A stretch of DNA of 64,000 bases from Przewalskia tangutica. Taxonomy: Eukaryota > Streptophyta > Magnoliopsida > Solanales > Solanaceae. The notes under the pieces are model-generated. The model searched no databases. It was not told where the DNA came from and was given only the letters and a program-made list of their open reading frames with translations. The position numbers were made by a program, and so were the translations under genes. The DNA lies in NCBI GenBank assembly GCA_029844215.1, contig CM056723.1, positions 90,698,790-90,762,789 of the forward strand, in the 5' to 3' direction. Numbering within the stretch: the first letter of the stretch is position 1; each line of letters opens with the position of its first letter. This document shows, piece by piece, positions 12,305-24,080 of the stretch.

Positions 12305-14761
12305 TGTCACGACGTTCGGGGCCGTGGTGAGTGCCTTACCCGCACCTGCGATCATACATCAGAGAAAATCAGCGGAATATAAAAACATAAGACACGAAAC
12401 AATTGTAAAAGAGACACATTTTATCTGAGAAAAGGGCGCCTTTCGGCATATATATATATCAAAATCTGGCAGTTTACATCCCAACTATACAATAGGACTG
12501 CAGACCTCTAAGGAAGTAAACAACTATGGCGGGACAGGGCCCCGCCATACCCTGACTGTACAAAACTATCTACAACAGGGAGATCATACCCAAAAGTCGA
12601 GCCTCCGGAGAAGATGGAGCTCCTGACACCAACGCAAAAGATCCTAAGGATGCGGATCTAGCACTGCTTGCCCCCTACGGCGTGATGCGGCCCGAAGGAG
12701 GTCAGTACAACAGGTACTAAGTAAGTGAAACTGTAAAATACTTAAATGAAATCATATCATTTTAAAACCAATTTACAAATATGCACGAAACAACCAATGT
12801 AACCGCACATAGTGCCACATCATAAACAAGAGCAACAATAGGTAAACTGTAACAGGTCTTTTCTAGGTGCGAATGATCAAGCGGGCCAATCGCCCATAGT
12901 ATCATTATGCAAGCCTAATCTCGACTCAGTAGTCGCGTAGGCCACTCACATAGGCCCGTGAGGTATAACCCACATCGAGGGTAGCTACTCTCGGCATCGT
13001 CCTGGACTCGTAGTCCGCATGGCCACATAGACCGCGTGAGGTATAACCCCGCACACTAACCTGGAACTCTCGTAGCTCCGCATAGGTCCCCTGGACCCGC
13101 ATGAGGTATTCTCGAATCATGGTCCTGCATCACTGAGTCTACCGCGACGGAGGGCAACTTAACCCCCGGTATCATGTCAAGAGGTGAGTGATATTATACT
13201 AACATAACAGCTTATCGTTAAACAACATAAGCACAACAAGAATACTCTCTTATACAAAGGTTACAAGACACTAACACACATAGCATCATATTATGTCTAC
13301 TCATCAAACCATTTTTATTATACTTTCCAGAGATCAATATAAGTCTTTTATAAACACATAAGTAAACTGTTCCTTTTATATTTCTTAAGTCGTTATACTT
13401 AACTTCCCATAAAACTAGTATAACTCTTAAGCTCCTTTCAAATATTCTTCTTCTTTCAAAACTGATTTATAATTCTTTTTGAAAGACTTTAAGATCTTTA
13501 TTATTCAGGCTTAAGTCAAAAGACATTGCCGTAATTATTATTCAGGCTTAAGTCAAAAGACATTGCCGTAATTATTATTCCGTTAACACGTACGCGTCCG
13601 TACTATATATATATTTTAAAATATCATGCTTAAGAGTATAGGAAGAATCACATACCTTCTCGGCGAAATCCACCTGCCAAGTCGAATATGTCGCGCGCAG
13701 AGAATCAGCCTATAATAGTCAAATACGTCTATCAACGTCTAGACTATTATGTAAACAGTTCTAAGTAGAGTGTTCTCTATTACGGAAAATCGGGCAGCAC
13801 TTCCCTACCGGTAAGCTATACAAGTTTCTTGTAAAACAGTCTATGTAAATGCGGTTTAATTCTTCTTCATTTATACCGCCTACTGTGATAATTGATTCAA
13901 TTCTATTCTGTAATATCCTTCTAAGTATTTATACTTATTCCTATACTTCTACAGTATGTATTCTCTAATTACAAAAGAAGGATAAGATTATTTACCTTGA
14001 TAAGCCCAAAATTATCCAAGTTAAAAGTCGATCCTGAGCGAGGTTTAGCTCCTAGTCTGGACGCTCCGATAGCTCCAAGAAACCCTTAGAAGTTCTTCAC
14101 AACTTCTACTTAAGTACTATAAGGGATTTGGGCTAGAGTATTTAGGAATAGTAACCTTACTAGGAAGACAACTTTCTACCAAGGGGGTTCTTGGCCGAAG
14201 CCACTAGGCTAGAGGAGAGGGTGTTTCGGCTAGGCTCCTTTAGAGGGGAGCTCTTGGACGAGAAGCTCACAAGGGAGAAGGAGGGATTTTAGACTTGGAA
14301 AGTTTGATTTGTGGATGAAGAACTCTTCATCTTAAGGGGGGTATTTATAGGTCAAGAAATGGCCAACCAATGGCCAAGATGAAGCCAAGTGCTATGCAAG
14401 TGTAGGGTGAGGATTTAGGCAAGTGTCCTTATCCATCTACTACACAAAAATATCCTACCAACTCCTTGACAAAACAATCCCCCAATTCGTCCCCTTTACC
14501 GCCCAATACGTCCACCAATTAGAGGGTGACAAATGTCGCCCTCTCGTTGGTCCAAAATGTTTCGTCTCTCGGAAAAATCCGCAAAAATAATAAATTACAT
14601 AGCCGGAATTTTCCCTACGCAAGCTTTGTAAAACGTTTCATCGGAAAACGATTCTTTTAGTGAGTTGTGCACAAATATTTTTCGTCCAAAGTGCCTAACT
14701 AAGGCTAAACTTTTGTACGTATGCCCTCACGTACATACTCTGGAAAATACGGGGTATAACA
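12305..14761 (-). mobile_element. G1 right (5') LTR
   Basis: Same termini and layout as 4885-7347, including the 36-bp duplication (about 13500-13574) and a TATA box at 14342-14349. The segment 13187-13360 is identical to its partner over about 170 bp. GC-rich parts differ by many short indels. Confidence 0.9.
14342..14349 (-). promoter_or_regulatory. TATA box of the G1 5' LTR
   Basis: TATAAATA on the minus strand. Since this is the 5' LTR, it would drive the genomic RNA of G1. The predicted start near 14310 gives a transcribed LTR part of about 2 kb before the primer site. Confidence 0.6.
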
Positions 14762-15162
14762 GCTGAAACCTCCGCCACCTCACAGAACTTCCGTGCCCTG
14801 GCACCGCTGCGGCTGCAACTTCAGCACTCCTCGAATATCCGCGCCGCGACCTGCGTCTGGCGCGCGCACGCAGCTCTGCCGGAACACCTTTCTGTCCGAC
14901 TGCGCACTGAACTTGTAACTCCCATAACTTTCTACTCCGATGTCCTATCGATGAACGGTTGGTTGCGTTGGAAACTAGACTCAACGAACTACACACTAGG
15001 CCTTTGAAACACCTACAAACTCTCAAGGTAACTGGACATACACCAACTCAAAGTTGACTAAAAACCCGTCCGAAACAATCCGTCAACTTATCTTTCGAAA
15101 ATTTTAAGTCTTACTCCTTTCGTACGCTCTCATACGCATGGCCAGAACTACGGGGTTTAACA
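14762..15162 (-). mobile_element. G2 left LTR, segment b
   Basis: Continues the G2 LTR after the G1 insertion and matches 19562-19986. It ends CGGGGTTTAACA at 15162, next to the G2 polypurine tract. Confidence 0.85.
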
Positions 15163-15198
15163 TTCTCCCCCCCTTAGAAACATTCGTCCCCGAATGTT
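15163..15198 (-). promoter_or_regulatory. G2 polypurine tract with upstream hairpin
   Basis: Element-sense tract AAGGGGGGGAGAA at 15163-15175. Directly upstream is a perfect inverted repeat AACATTCG-GGGA-CGAATGTT (15179-15198), the clearest copy of this hairpin in the window. Confidence 0.85.
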
Positions 15199-15533
15199 CT
15201 TTTGGAGCCAATCTACTATTCCTCGGTACATCCTCGTACTTTACACTAATGGAACTTCATTATGCCACCTATGGTCCTAAGATATCGCACACGCATATCC
15301 ATCCATCACTATCACCCAAGGAAACAGATCCCACGGGTGAATCAACGCTATTTTACTCCCATTCAAGGCCTAAAAGGATTCTCTTATCGTACTTCCAACT
15401 TACTGCTAGCATACATACATAACCTTAATATTATCCACTCATGACATTCCATCATACAACAATCCTATCATGCATACTACTCTCTAAAGGGTCAAAGATA
15501 TACCTGACGTCACATAGGCGGGTCAAAGGACCG
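15199..15533 (-). other. G2 non-coding spacer between gag and the polypurine tract
   Basis: 335 bp with no supported frame on either strand. Its gag-proximal part (CTCTAAAGGGTCAAAGATATA) has a counterpart in G5 near 27352. It stands where pol would be in an autonomous element. Confidence 0.6.
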
Positions 15534-16820
15534 CTAAATCTGAGAACCGCTACCACGACCTCTGCCGCGTCCTGCCGGTGTATGAACATCCTGCCTAGCC
15601 ATTGAAGGTGAAGAACCCGCAACTGATCCAATAGACTGTGCCATTCCACCAGTGCCACCTCTGGTCGAACAGTCTCTCGCCAAATGGCCCTGTTGGCCGC
15701 AAGCATAACAAGTTGTCGACCTAGTCCGACACTCTAAAAAATGAGATCTACCACAGTGACCACACTGAGGCAAAGGTGGCCTCCCCTGCATACTATCTTC
15801 GGATACCTGTGAACCTACCGCCCCGGAGCCTTGACCTGCTCCTGAATATCCCCGGCGGTCAAACCACCCGCCGGAAGACCGGGAAGGGGCACTCTGCGTC
15901 GGCGAAAATGTAGACCCAACCTGCTGCTGAGGCTGTCCACCCTGAAAGCTATCCTGAAACCCTGCCGTCCTGGCCCTCTTGGTCAATGGACTGGTGGCCG
16001 CCCTTACTCTCCTCGCCAATTCCTGTGCATACGCTGCGCATCCTTGCAATATCCATACCTGGCTGAAGAGCCACTCCCAGACATGCAGTAACCATATAAC
16101 GGTCTAGCCCCATCACATAGCGGTGAACTCTGTCCGCCACAATAGTGGGCGCATACCTGGCCAATGAATCAAACTCCAGGTTGTACTCCCTGATGGTCCT
16201 CCCATCTTGTCTCAATGACAAGAACCTATCCAAGCGGGCTCTCCTCGTCTCAGGAGGCAAAAAGTGATCGAGAAAGGCTTCCGTGAACTCATCCCAAACA
16301 GCTGGAGGAGCACCCACACCTCTAGACAACACCCACGCCTAAAACCAATTCAACGCAGTATCGCGTAGTCGGTAAGAAGCTAACACAACGGACTCTGTTT
16401 CCGAGGTCCGCCGCACCTGCATAGTCCGCCGCACCTGCCGAATGAACTCCTGAGGATCCTCCTCAGACCTCGACCCATAGAACTCGGGTGGATTACAACT
16501 CAGAAAGTCCCGAATCCTTAAACTGTCGGCTCTAGGGTTAGCTACCGGCTCCTGGCGGTGCTGCCCTGCCACAATGCTAGTCAACAACCTGATATGCTCT
16601 CCGTAATCCCTATACTCTGCCCGGTGTGGGCGGAGGCTCGGTACGCGGTCTCGATGGCAGCTGCTGCCGCTCGAACTCATTGAGGCCGGGCGACGTCGTG
16701 GAACTCGCCGCCGAAACATCATCTCTCGTAAGGGTGGGCTCGTGCCTCGCGACCCTCTGCGTCTACTTGCGACTCCGCCGCTTGCCTTGCCTCGGCCGCG
16801 GTTGCCTTTCGTGGAGGCAT
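15534..16820 (-). pseudogene. gag: G2 gag, damaged, with an intact CCHC zinc knuckle
   Basis: Start ATG at 16820 (MPPRKA...), stop at 15534 after a GRGRGRGSGSQI tail. Readable blocks: 16722-16339 (LRIRDFLSCNPPEFYGS), 16332-15949 (capsid-like core, YNLEFDSLARYAPTIVADRV, LQPGMDIARM) and 16049-15534. The last block holds the knuckle CYACGQQGHLARDC (15710-15669), spacing C-x2-C-x4-H-x4-C. A second cysteine group precedes it (QCGHCGRSHFLEC). Lesions: a frameshift before 16722, a TAG after NWF at 16339, and a frameshift near 16000. In G3 this tail runs straight into protease; here it stops. This is the least decayed gag in the window. Confidence 0.85.
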
Positions 16821-16931
16821 AACTGATACATAAAGGAAAATATCAGAGGAAGTTCAACCTATAACACAGCTCTATTGCACGATCTTAGAGTAAAAGAACG
16901 AAAACCAATCCTAAATATCCTGCAGCCTCCT

Positions 16932-16965
16932 GATTATAGATGTGGTGCACAACACACCGATAATC
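16932..16965 (-). promoter_or_regulatory. G2 leader stem-loop with GUGCAC loop
   Basis: Same 13-bp stem and GUGCAC loop as in G1. Relative to G1, one G-C pair is G-U here, so pairing survives the substitution; the C/A mismatch is C/U. Confidence 0.6.
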
Positions 16966-17011
16966 AAGACTCTACTAGACACGGTCTGTAGCCACTTTCC
17001 GAGGACTAACT

Positions 17012-17023
17012 GCTCTGATACCA
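17012..17023 (-). promoter_or_regulatory. G2 primer-binding site (initiator tRNA-Met)
   Basis: Element sense TGGTATCAGAGC, a full 12-base match to the plant initiator tRNA-Met 3' end, four bases from the LTR. Confidence 0.9.
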
Positions 17024-17792
17024 CTTTTGTCACGACCCGACCCCGGGGCCGCGACTGGTGCCCTGCCGGGGCACCCTGTCAGGTATACATCAGAGAATAG
17101 CAGCGGAACATACATACACATAAACCTGAATATAACAAACACCACTGGCTAGCCGACAAGGCCGCCTTTCATAAAAAGTATATTACTCAAAAGTACAACT
17201 TGTTCTTACAGCCCAAACCACAAATGTGACTACAGACCTCTAGGAATAACAACTGTGACGGGACAGGGCCCCGCCATACCTCCTGGATGTACAAAAGTCT
17301 ACAACCTCAGGGAACCGTACCAAAAAGACAAAGCCTCCGGAGGAATGGAGCTTTTCAAGCGCGGTGATCCAAAGAGTGCGGTCGATGGCTACGTACCTCA
17401 ACTGCGGCATGAACGCGGCCCGAAGGAGGTCGATAACTGTACCAAGTATGCGAACTGGGAAAATACTGAAAATACCTCATAAGTCTAAAATAACTGGAGA
17501 CATGTAAAATAATCAGTTTACAGAGCACTGTGCCTTACTAACAATGAGAATATCAAGTATCTACCATACTGCATGAAAGTAGGAAGCTCATGATCAAAGC
17601 CAGGTCACCTGCCCGCAGTATCATTAAGCACTCCTACTCCTGGGACTATTTCACCCGCATGGGTCATGTGGACCCGCATGAGGTATTCCTCGCATAGGCT
17701 GTACTCACCCGCATGAGACTATTTCACCCGCATAAGCCTCAACGGACTCGCATGAGGTATTCCTCGCATCGTGGGTAGCAAATCCACGGAAC

Positions 17793-17897
17793 AGGTGGTA
17801 TAACGATCTTGGGGATTTACCCCTCATTTATACTCTTACCCTGAAGAAGGTGGTATAACGATCTTGGGGACTTACCCCTCATTTATACTCTTACCCT
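17793..17897. repeat. 55-bp direct duplication in the G2 right LTR
   Basis: AGGTGGTATAACGATCTTGG begins at 17793 and again at 17848. The two units differ at a few bases. The matching part of the left LTR lies outside the window. Confidence 0.8.
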
Positions 17898-17974
17898 TCA
17901 TACCGCATGCCTCGGAATCCCTCATCGTAAGCATGTCCAGTGCATACGTGGAATCCCACATCACGGTATGTCCA

Positions 17975-18164
17975 AGTAAACTCATACTAAGACAATGGAA
18001 GCATACGTGGAATCCTCCATCACCGATGCGCCCAAGTAAACTCATACTAAGACAATGGAAGCATACCCGTGGAATCCTCCATCACTGACGGTACGTCCAA
18101 GTAAACTCATACTAAGACAATGGAAGCATACCCGTGGAATCCTCCATCACTGACGGTACATCCA
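17975..18164. repeat. 60-65 bp tandem repeat, three units, in the G2 right LTR
   Basis: Units begin at 17975, 18035 and 18100; a truncated fourth starts at 18165. This is the partner of the array at 3295-3480. Confidence 0.85.
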
Positions 18165-19986
18165 AGTAAACTCATAACCTCTTTAGACTTTCATTAATCT
18201 ACAAAATAAATCTCATTCTTGACCTTAAGGCACCTTCTTAATGCTTAATCAAATCCGAAGAAATTTAACCCGAAGTACTATGTACTTCTACTCTTTCAAA
18301 AGATCCCTTTTTCACATAAAAATTCCCATTTTACACTCTAAGCAATTGATGCCTTTTAAATCAAATTGCCCTACTTAATTTCGATCCTTTCACCTTTGTT
18401 TACCTTATTCAAGAAAACCAACTCTTTAACCTTCCATAAAGTTATTATAACCAACTCCCCATAAAGCCGTTATACTAACTTTATGCTTTAGAAATTAAGA
18501 CATTCTTATAATTTCATAAGGCCGTTATAGCTAGCTTCCCATAAAGCCGTTATAACTCCTTATAAACAATTTCGTCCTTTTATTAACCGAGAGACTTATA
18601 CTTCAAATCAGTTTACACAATTTTCAAAAATACTTCAAGTATACCAAAGGACTACTTTGTTTAAAACACGTACGTCTACCGTACTATATATTATAACTAC
18701 TCATGCTCAAGAGATAAGAAAGTTCCGCATACCTCTCCGGTCAATCCACTTGCTAAGTCCAAATACCGCACGTAGTATGTCAACCTATAATGACCATAAT
18801 ACGTTTATAAACCTCTAGTTCAATGTAGAATATTCCAAGTTCAAGTCACTAAATTCTATGGAAAATTGGGCAGCATTTCCTTTGTTTCTACATACTTTGC
18901 CACCTTTTTCAAGGCCGAATTCAACATCCAAACGCCACATTTAAGGCCCAACAATCCAAACATTTCAAAGGGGATTACACACCTAAACTTGGGTGTGTAA
19001 AATTCTGCCCCATAAGGTACAACAATTAACTTAACAAGTCTAAGGTAGTTTTTAGGCTACAACATGCTCACATAACCTTTTTAACCAAGTCTTTCACATC
19101 CAAACCATATTTCTTACATGCAATGAATCTAAGAGCATTATTTACTACTACAAGTTCCTTCTTCTTCACATGCAACATCAATAACTAGCTACAAGAGAAG
19201 AATTGTTACCTTAGAGCTTTAGCCAAATTAATCCAACAAAATGCTAGCCTCCTCTTCCACAAACACCACCACAACAACTCCCACAAGCTTGCAAATAAGT
19301 TTCCTTCTTGCCACACTTTTCAGATTTTTCTCAAGCCTTATGTTCTTCTTGATTTTCTAGAGAGAAGGGAGAGCTTCTAATCTTAGAGAGAGAGATGAAC
19401 TTGAAGAATGACCAAGTCTTTAAGACTTGGTCAATAAGTAGTGCATGAAAAATCAGATGGGGGGGGGGGGGTGGGACACTTGTCACCCACCCATGGCCTC
19501 TTTAAAAGAAAATATCAGATTTCCTCAGTTTTTCCGCTAGAAAACCCGGCTCGGCGCCGCGGCGCTGAAACCTCCGCCACCTCACAGAACTTCCGGCGCC
19601 GCGGCCCTGATTTCCGGCGCCGCAGCGCTGCAACTTCAGCGCTCCCTCAGAATATCCGGCGCCGCGGCCCTGCATCCGGCGCCGCGACCCTGTGGCTCCT
19701 GCCCAGAACACATTTCTGTCCGACTGCGCACTGAACTTATAACTCCCATAACTTTCTACTCCGATGTCCTATCGACGAACGGTTGGTTGCGTTGGAAACT
19801 AGACTCAACGAACTACACACCAGGCCTTTGAAACACCTACAAACTCTCAAGGTAACTGGACATACACCAACTCAAAGTTGACTAAAAACCCGTCCGAAAC
19901 AATCCGTCAACTTATCTTTCGAAAATTTTAAGTCTTACTCCTTTCGTACGCTCTCATACGCATGGCCAGAACTACAGGGTATAACA

Positions 19987-20217
19987 TCAATGGTATGACT
20001 CCCAAACTTCGACTATCACTGGAACGACCGAAAAAATGAAACCCAGATCGGAAAAAATCGTGGTGGTCGACTGACGTCTTGGGGTTGAGTTGGAAATGGT
20101 GGATGGGTGCAAAATGTCGGCCTTGTGACGCTGAATCTACTGATGTAAGCCTCGACCGTCGACTGTAGCTGTGGTTGCCGGAAAAGTCGAAACGGCGGCT
20201 AGGGTTTTATGGAAATC
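19987..20217. other. Unassigned seam between G2 and G4
   Basis: 231 bp with no match to any LTR or internal region in the window. It continues as GATTT (24076-24080) once the G4 solo LTR and its duplicated AAATC are removed. It looks like older host or unrelated repeat DNA (AACCCAGATCGG, GGCGGCTAGGGTTTTATGG). Only short uninterrupted frames occur and I do not recognise a protein. Confidence 0.55.
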
Positions 20218-21330
20218 TGTCACGCCCCGAACCCCGGGCCCGTGACTGGTGCCCTACCTGGGCACCCTTCTACCTGACTGACACAAGTAAATCGCGGAAC
20301 TTAAATAACACCTCGTTTTTTTTAAACCAATGTACATGCAAGGGCAAAGTCGACAAGGCTGCCATATAGTATACATAATTAAAAGACAATACACTGTACA
20401 CGAGTCCAATCCCACATATGAATACAGACATCTAAGAGTTTTACTGAACTATGACGGGACAAGGCCCGCCAGTACCTATAATCGTAGACAAAGCACATCT
20501 TGAAGGATCTATACCAAAATGATAAACTCACGAGCGGATGGAGCTATCCAAAAACTCGGCGGTCCTACACTGCAGATCATCAAGCTGCGATTTAAACTGC
20601 GGCATGAGCGGCACCGGAAGAAGGTCGATCTGAAGAATGTACCAAGTATGTGAAGCGATGAAATGCGGTAATGAAATCACAACGATCCATACAAAGCAGA
20701 GACATGTATGATAGCCAAACTACGATTACCTGATACATAGCGGTCATATCAAGTCGGGGCGCGTGCCTGGAAGTCATTACTCAAATATAACCATGGGTCT
20801 CACGCCCATAATATCAATCATGCCCGTGGAATCCTTCCTCACTGTCGGCAGTCCATGATATAATATAACAGCAATAAGCACACTGAAACTTGCAAACATG
20901 AGAGTAATGCAATCCTTTTTACCTTTTTAGTTATACTTTTAATGAAATCACTACCGTTTCATTAATGAAATCACTACCGTTTGAAAACATGAAGGCCGTG
21001 TCAGTGACAGGGTCAACCACCCTCTGTGTTATAATGCAACCTATCATAGGACTATTTCACCCGCAAGAGACTATTTCACCCGCATAGGTCATGTGGACCC
21101 GCAATGAGTCATCGGTACACGATACTCGCATCACGGATAGCTAATCCATGGCTTATATATATATCCCGGGAATTTAACCCGCCCGAGTCAAATACCGACC
21201 CGCCGTGAGTGTGTACCACTCACCCCATGGTATCCTTGAAACAAGTTGCCGACCCTTTATGGAGGGACGCAGAGATGTGGAAATATGACACTTGCACGAA
21301 TGTCTATATGAGCAACCCATATGCAAGCAA

Positions 21331-21575
21331 ACCAAGACAATACCATGCCTTTACACAAATCAAGAAAATTACCATGCCTTTCCTTTTTTTATAAACCAAG
21401 ACAATACCATGCCTTTCTTTTTTACATAAACCAAGACAATTACCATGCCTTCTTTTTACATATACCAAGACAATTACCATGCCTTCTTTTTACATATCCC
21501 AAGACAATTACCATGCCTTCTTTTTACATATACCAAGACAATTACCATGTCTTCTTTTTTCATAAACCAAGAGAA
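21331..21575. repeat. About 34-bp tandem repeat, seven units, in G4
   Basis: Units contain ACCAAGACAATTACCATGCC and start near 21332, 21361, 21396, 21431, 21465, 21499 and 21532. The array is absent from the related G6 LTR. Confidence 0.85.
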
Positions 21576-21589
21576 AATCCTTATTTAAG

Positions 21590-21727
21590 CAAGCCAAAGT
21601 ACTATCAAGACACAAATAGAATAATTCTCATTTAACAAGCCAAAGTACTATCAAGGCACAAATAGAATAATTCTCATTTAACAAGCCAAAGTACTATCAA
21701 GGCACAAATAGAATAATTCTCATTTAA
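21590..21727. repeat. 46-bp tandem repeat, three units, in G4
   Basis: CAAGCCAAAGTACTATCAAG starts at 21590, 21636 and 21682. A diverged start is seen at 21728. The same unit is expanded to about nine copies in G6. Confidence 0.88.
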
Positions 21728-24080
21728 CAGACCAAAGTACTATGTACGTCCATTCTTTTCAAAAGACTCATTTTTATACCAAGCCCCAAGATACTAACAC
21801 CCGTAGTATCAAGGCATGTCTATTTTTCAAAATAAGTTACTACACCTTTAGAAATTCATTTCAAGGCTTTGAAACTAAGTAACTTTAAATTTCACAACCT
21901 AGGCAACTCATGCCTATGAATCAAAATAGACAATTTTCTTAACCTTCCATAAAACCGTTATAACTAACTTCCAATAAAGTCGTTATAACCCTTTATGGTT
22001 TTAGACAAATTCATTCTTTTTATATCCAAGAGACTTATACTTTTAAAATCAAGTATCACATACTTTCAAATCAAGTTTCTTAACTTTAAAAATACTTCAA
22101 GTCTCTTAATCTTTAGAAATCAAGTTTCTTAACTTTAGAAATCAAGTTTCTTCTACCTTTAAATCTCAAGTAACTCACACCTTTAAAACAAGTTACTTTT
22201 CTTTAAGTCATGTCATTTCTCCTCCTTTAACTCAATTAAGTACACCACTCATTTGACTCTCCCAAAGTCATTATAACAACCTTTAGGTTTTGGAACTAAG
22301 GTACTAGCCAAAAGATTTGGAAACCACTTCCTTTTCAAGACTCTATGTACTTCAAGTAAAATACTTTCACTTTTGAAAATCCAAACTTCATTAAGGTAAT
22401 AGATTATAACAATTTCCAATTTAAACATCCAAAATACAATTAAGGAAGTATATAGAACAACTTCTATATTAGGCAATCCAAGTACAATCAAGGAGTGGAT
22501 CATTTAAGGAGTAGGACTTACTTACTTTACCATAAGGAATCATGCTAGAAGAAGAGGAGATAGTTCACATACCTTTTCGGCTTAATCCACAAGCTAAGTC
22601 GAGTACGTCGCACGTAGAATTGTCAACCTATAATGGCCACAACACGACTATAAACTTCTAGTTTCTAACGTAGAATAATACTAAGTATACAGTCTCTTAT
22701 TCTACGGAAAATCGGGCAGCACCTCCTTTGTTTCTACATACTTTTCCACCTTTTTCAAGGCCCGATAATGAATAACCAACATGCCACATTTAAGGCTCAA
22801 TACACCAACCAATCAAAGGGGATTACATGCCTTACAATACGTGTAAAATTCTGCCCCACAATTCATACTAAGTAGTTCAATATCCAAAGCCATTCTCGGC
22901 TAACATGCACAACAACACAAGTCCTTTCCAATTCTTTTTCAATCCAAGTTCTTAGGTCTAACATGTTATATAGTCATAAACAACTTTAACAACTATAATT
23001 CCTTCTTTATATAATATGTGACGACTTAAACTAATAATCAAATTGAATTGAAATCTTAAGGGCTAAACATGCTAGTTTTGGATTAGGGTTCCAATATCCA
23101 ATACACTTATCAAACTTCATACTATTTACCTCATGCTTGCTAATATCCATAGTTACAACAATAAGTAGTCTTAATTACTAAAACGACAAGATTGTTACCT
23201 TTATAAGACCTTATAAATTCCAAGATTCAAAGTCGCTCCTTAGCAATTCTTAGCTCCTTTCCTTTACGCTCTAATCCGCTATTTGAAGCCTTTAGAAGTT
23301 CACAACCAAATTCTCTTCCATTTCCAATCCAAAACTATGAAAATGACTTAGGTTTTCGCCTTGCGACTAACGTGAAAACGTCATTTTTCTGAAATATTTC
23401 TATTGAGATATCCTTACAATACCTTTAGGGACCTTGGGTTAAAGTCTTATGAATAAAGAACCACAATTGCAATTTTTTTTGTGTGGACAATAGGCAAACC
23501 CGAGAGCAATCTCAAGTGAAGAACAAGGTCTCTAATTTTTCTAAGTGTTGAAGACAAGTCTTGCACTAGTGTAGTATATATAACACAATGGAGGGTCAAG
23601 ATTACAGCATATGTGTAGCTAGGATGAAGAACATTAAATATTTATCCAAGTGGCAAGTTGACTTGGTCAATTTTCTCAAATTAGCAAGACTTGTTCATCT
23701 ACATAGGTCAATGACCATTATATCCTTGCCTCAATTCGTCCAAGACAATGTGGGGGGGGGGGGGTGCCACGTGTCGCCCTCTCATTCGTCCAAAAAATTT
23801 CGTAACCCTCGTGGGCCCCACAAAACGTAAAATTTCTCGGGTGGGCCCCACGTTACCAAATCCGTAAAAATAAATTTCCATAATGATAATACATTCCATA
23901 ATCCTCACATAATGCATTTTGAGAACCTAATTCTCATCAGCGAACCTTTTTCCTTTCCGACGTTCGGACGATTTTTCCGTCGGAAAAACAATTCTTCCTT
24001 GTACCAATTTCAAGTCTTGTGTTCTCGCGCCTATTCTCTTATACATGTCCTGGACTTACGGGGTGTAACAAAATCGATTT

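Larger units (their letters stand above)
4885..14761 (-). mobile_element. G1: autonomous chromovirus (Tekay/Del-like), complete but coding-defective
   Basis: 9.9 kb minus-strand element with LTRs 4885-7347 (2463 bp) and 12305-14761 (2457 bp) and a 4957-bp internal region. It is flanked by CCTGA (4880-4884) and GCTGA (14762-14766). The uninterrupted G2 LTR reads GCTGAAACC at this place, so a 5-bp duplication with one changed base is likely. Element order is LTR, primer site, leader hairpin, gag-pol (start 12097, stop 7476), polypurine tract, LTR. The single gag-pol frame with a terminal chromodomain is typical of plant chromoviruses. It lies inside the left LTR of G2 and is therefore younger than G2. 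Confidence 0.9.
3243..19986 (-). mobile_element. G2: gag-only non-autonomous Ty3/gypsy element, interrupted by G1 and G0
   Basis: Minus-strand element. Its left (3') LTR is visible as 3243-4884 plus 14762-15162, its internal region is 15163-17027 (1865 bp), and its right LTR is 17028-19986 (2959 bp). The left LTR pieces align end to end with 17926-19986; its outer 0.9 kb is left of the window beyond G0. The internal region has a polypurine tract, a gag with one intact CCHC knuckle, a leader hairpin and a tRNA-Met primer site. It has no protease, reverse transcriptase, RNase H or integrase. Gag homology ends just where the protease linker begins in G3. This matches the published description of TR-GAG-type elements. 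The right flank is TCAAT; the left flank is unseen. Confidence 0.8.
17028..19986 (-). mobile_element. G2 right (5') LTR
   Basis: TGTCACGACCCGACC to GGGTATAACA, 2959 bp. It has three internal repeat groups: a 55-bp direct duplication (17793 and 17848), the 60-65 bp array (17975-18164), and the phrase GGGACTATTTCACCCGCAT repeated near 17640-17720. A poly-G run lies near 19460. The stretch 19540-19700 is unusually rich in GGCGCCGCG. Confidence 0.88.
20218..24070 (-). mobile_element. G4: solo LTR (3853 bp) with a perfect 5-bp target duplication
   Basis: TGTCACGCCC to GGGTGTAACA, flanked by AAATC at 20213-20217 and at 24071-24075. No primer site or polypurine tract borders it, as expected after recombination between two LTRs. 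Its outer 450 bp resemble the other LTRs, but the body is a distinct subfamily shared only with G6. It holds two minisatellites (21331-21575 and 21590-21727), a poly-G run near 23751 and paired GTGGGCCCCAC motifs near 23812-23851. No element of this subfamily with an internal region is in the window. Confidence 0.92.

Noticed and set aside
23751..23763. Poly-G runs (also near 6827 and 19460) as G-quadruplex regulators
   Set aside because: Long homopolymers in this sequence have unreliable length, and partner LTRs show different run lengths or none. Too weak to claim.
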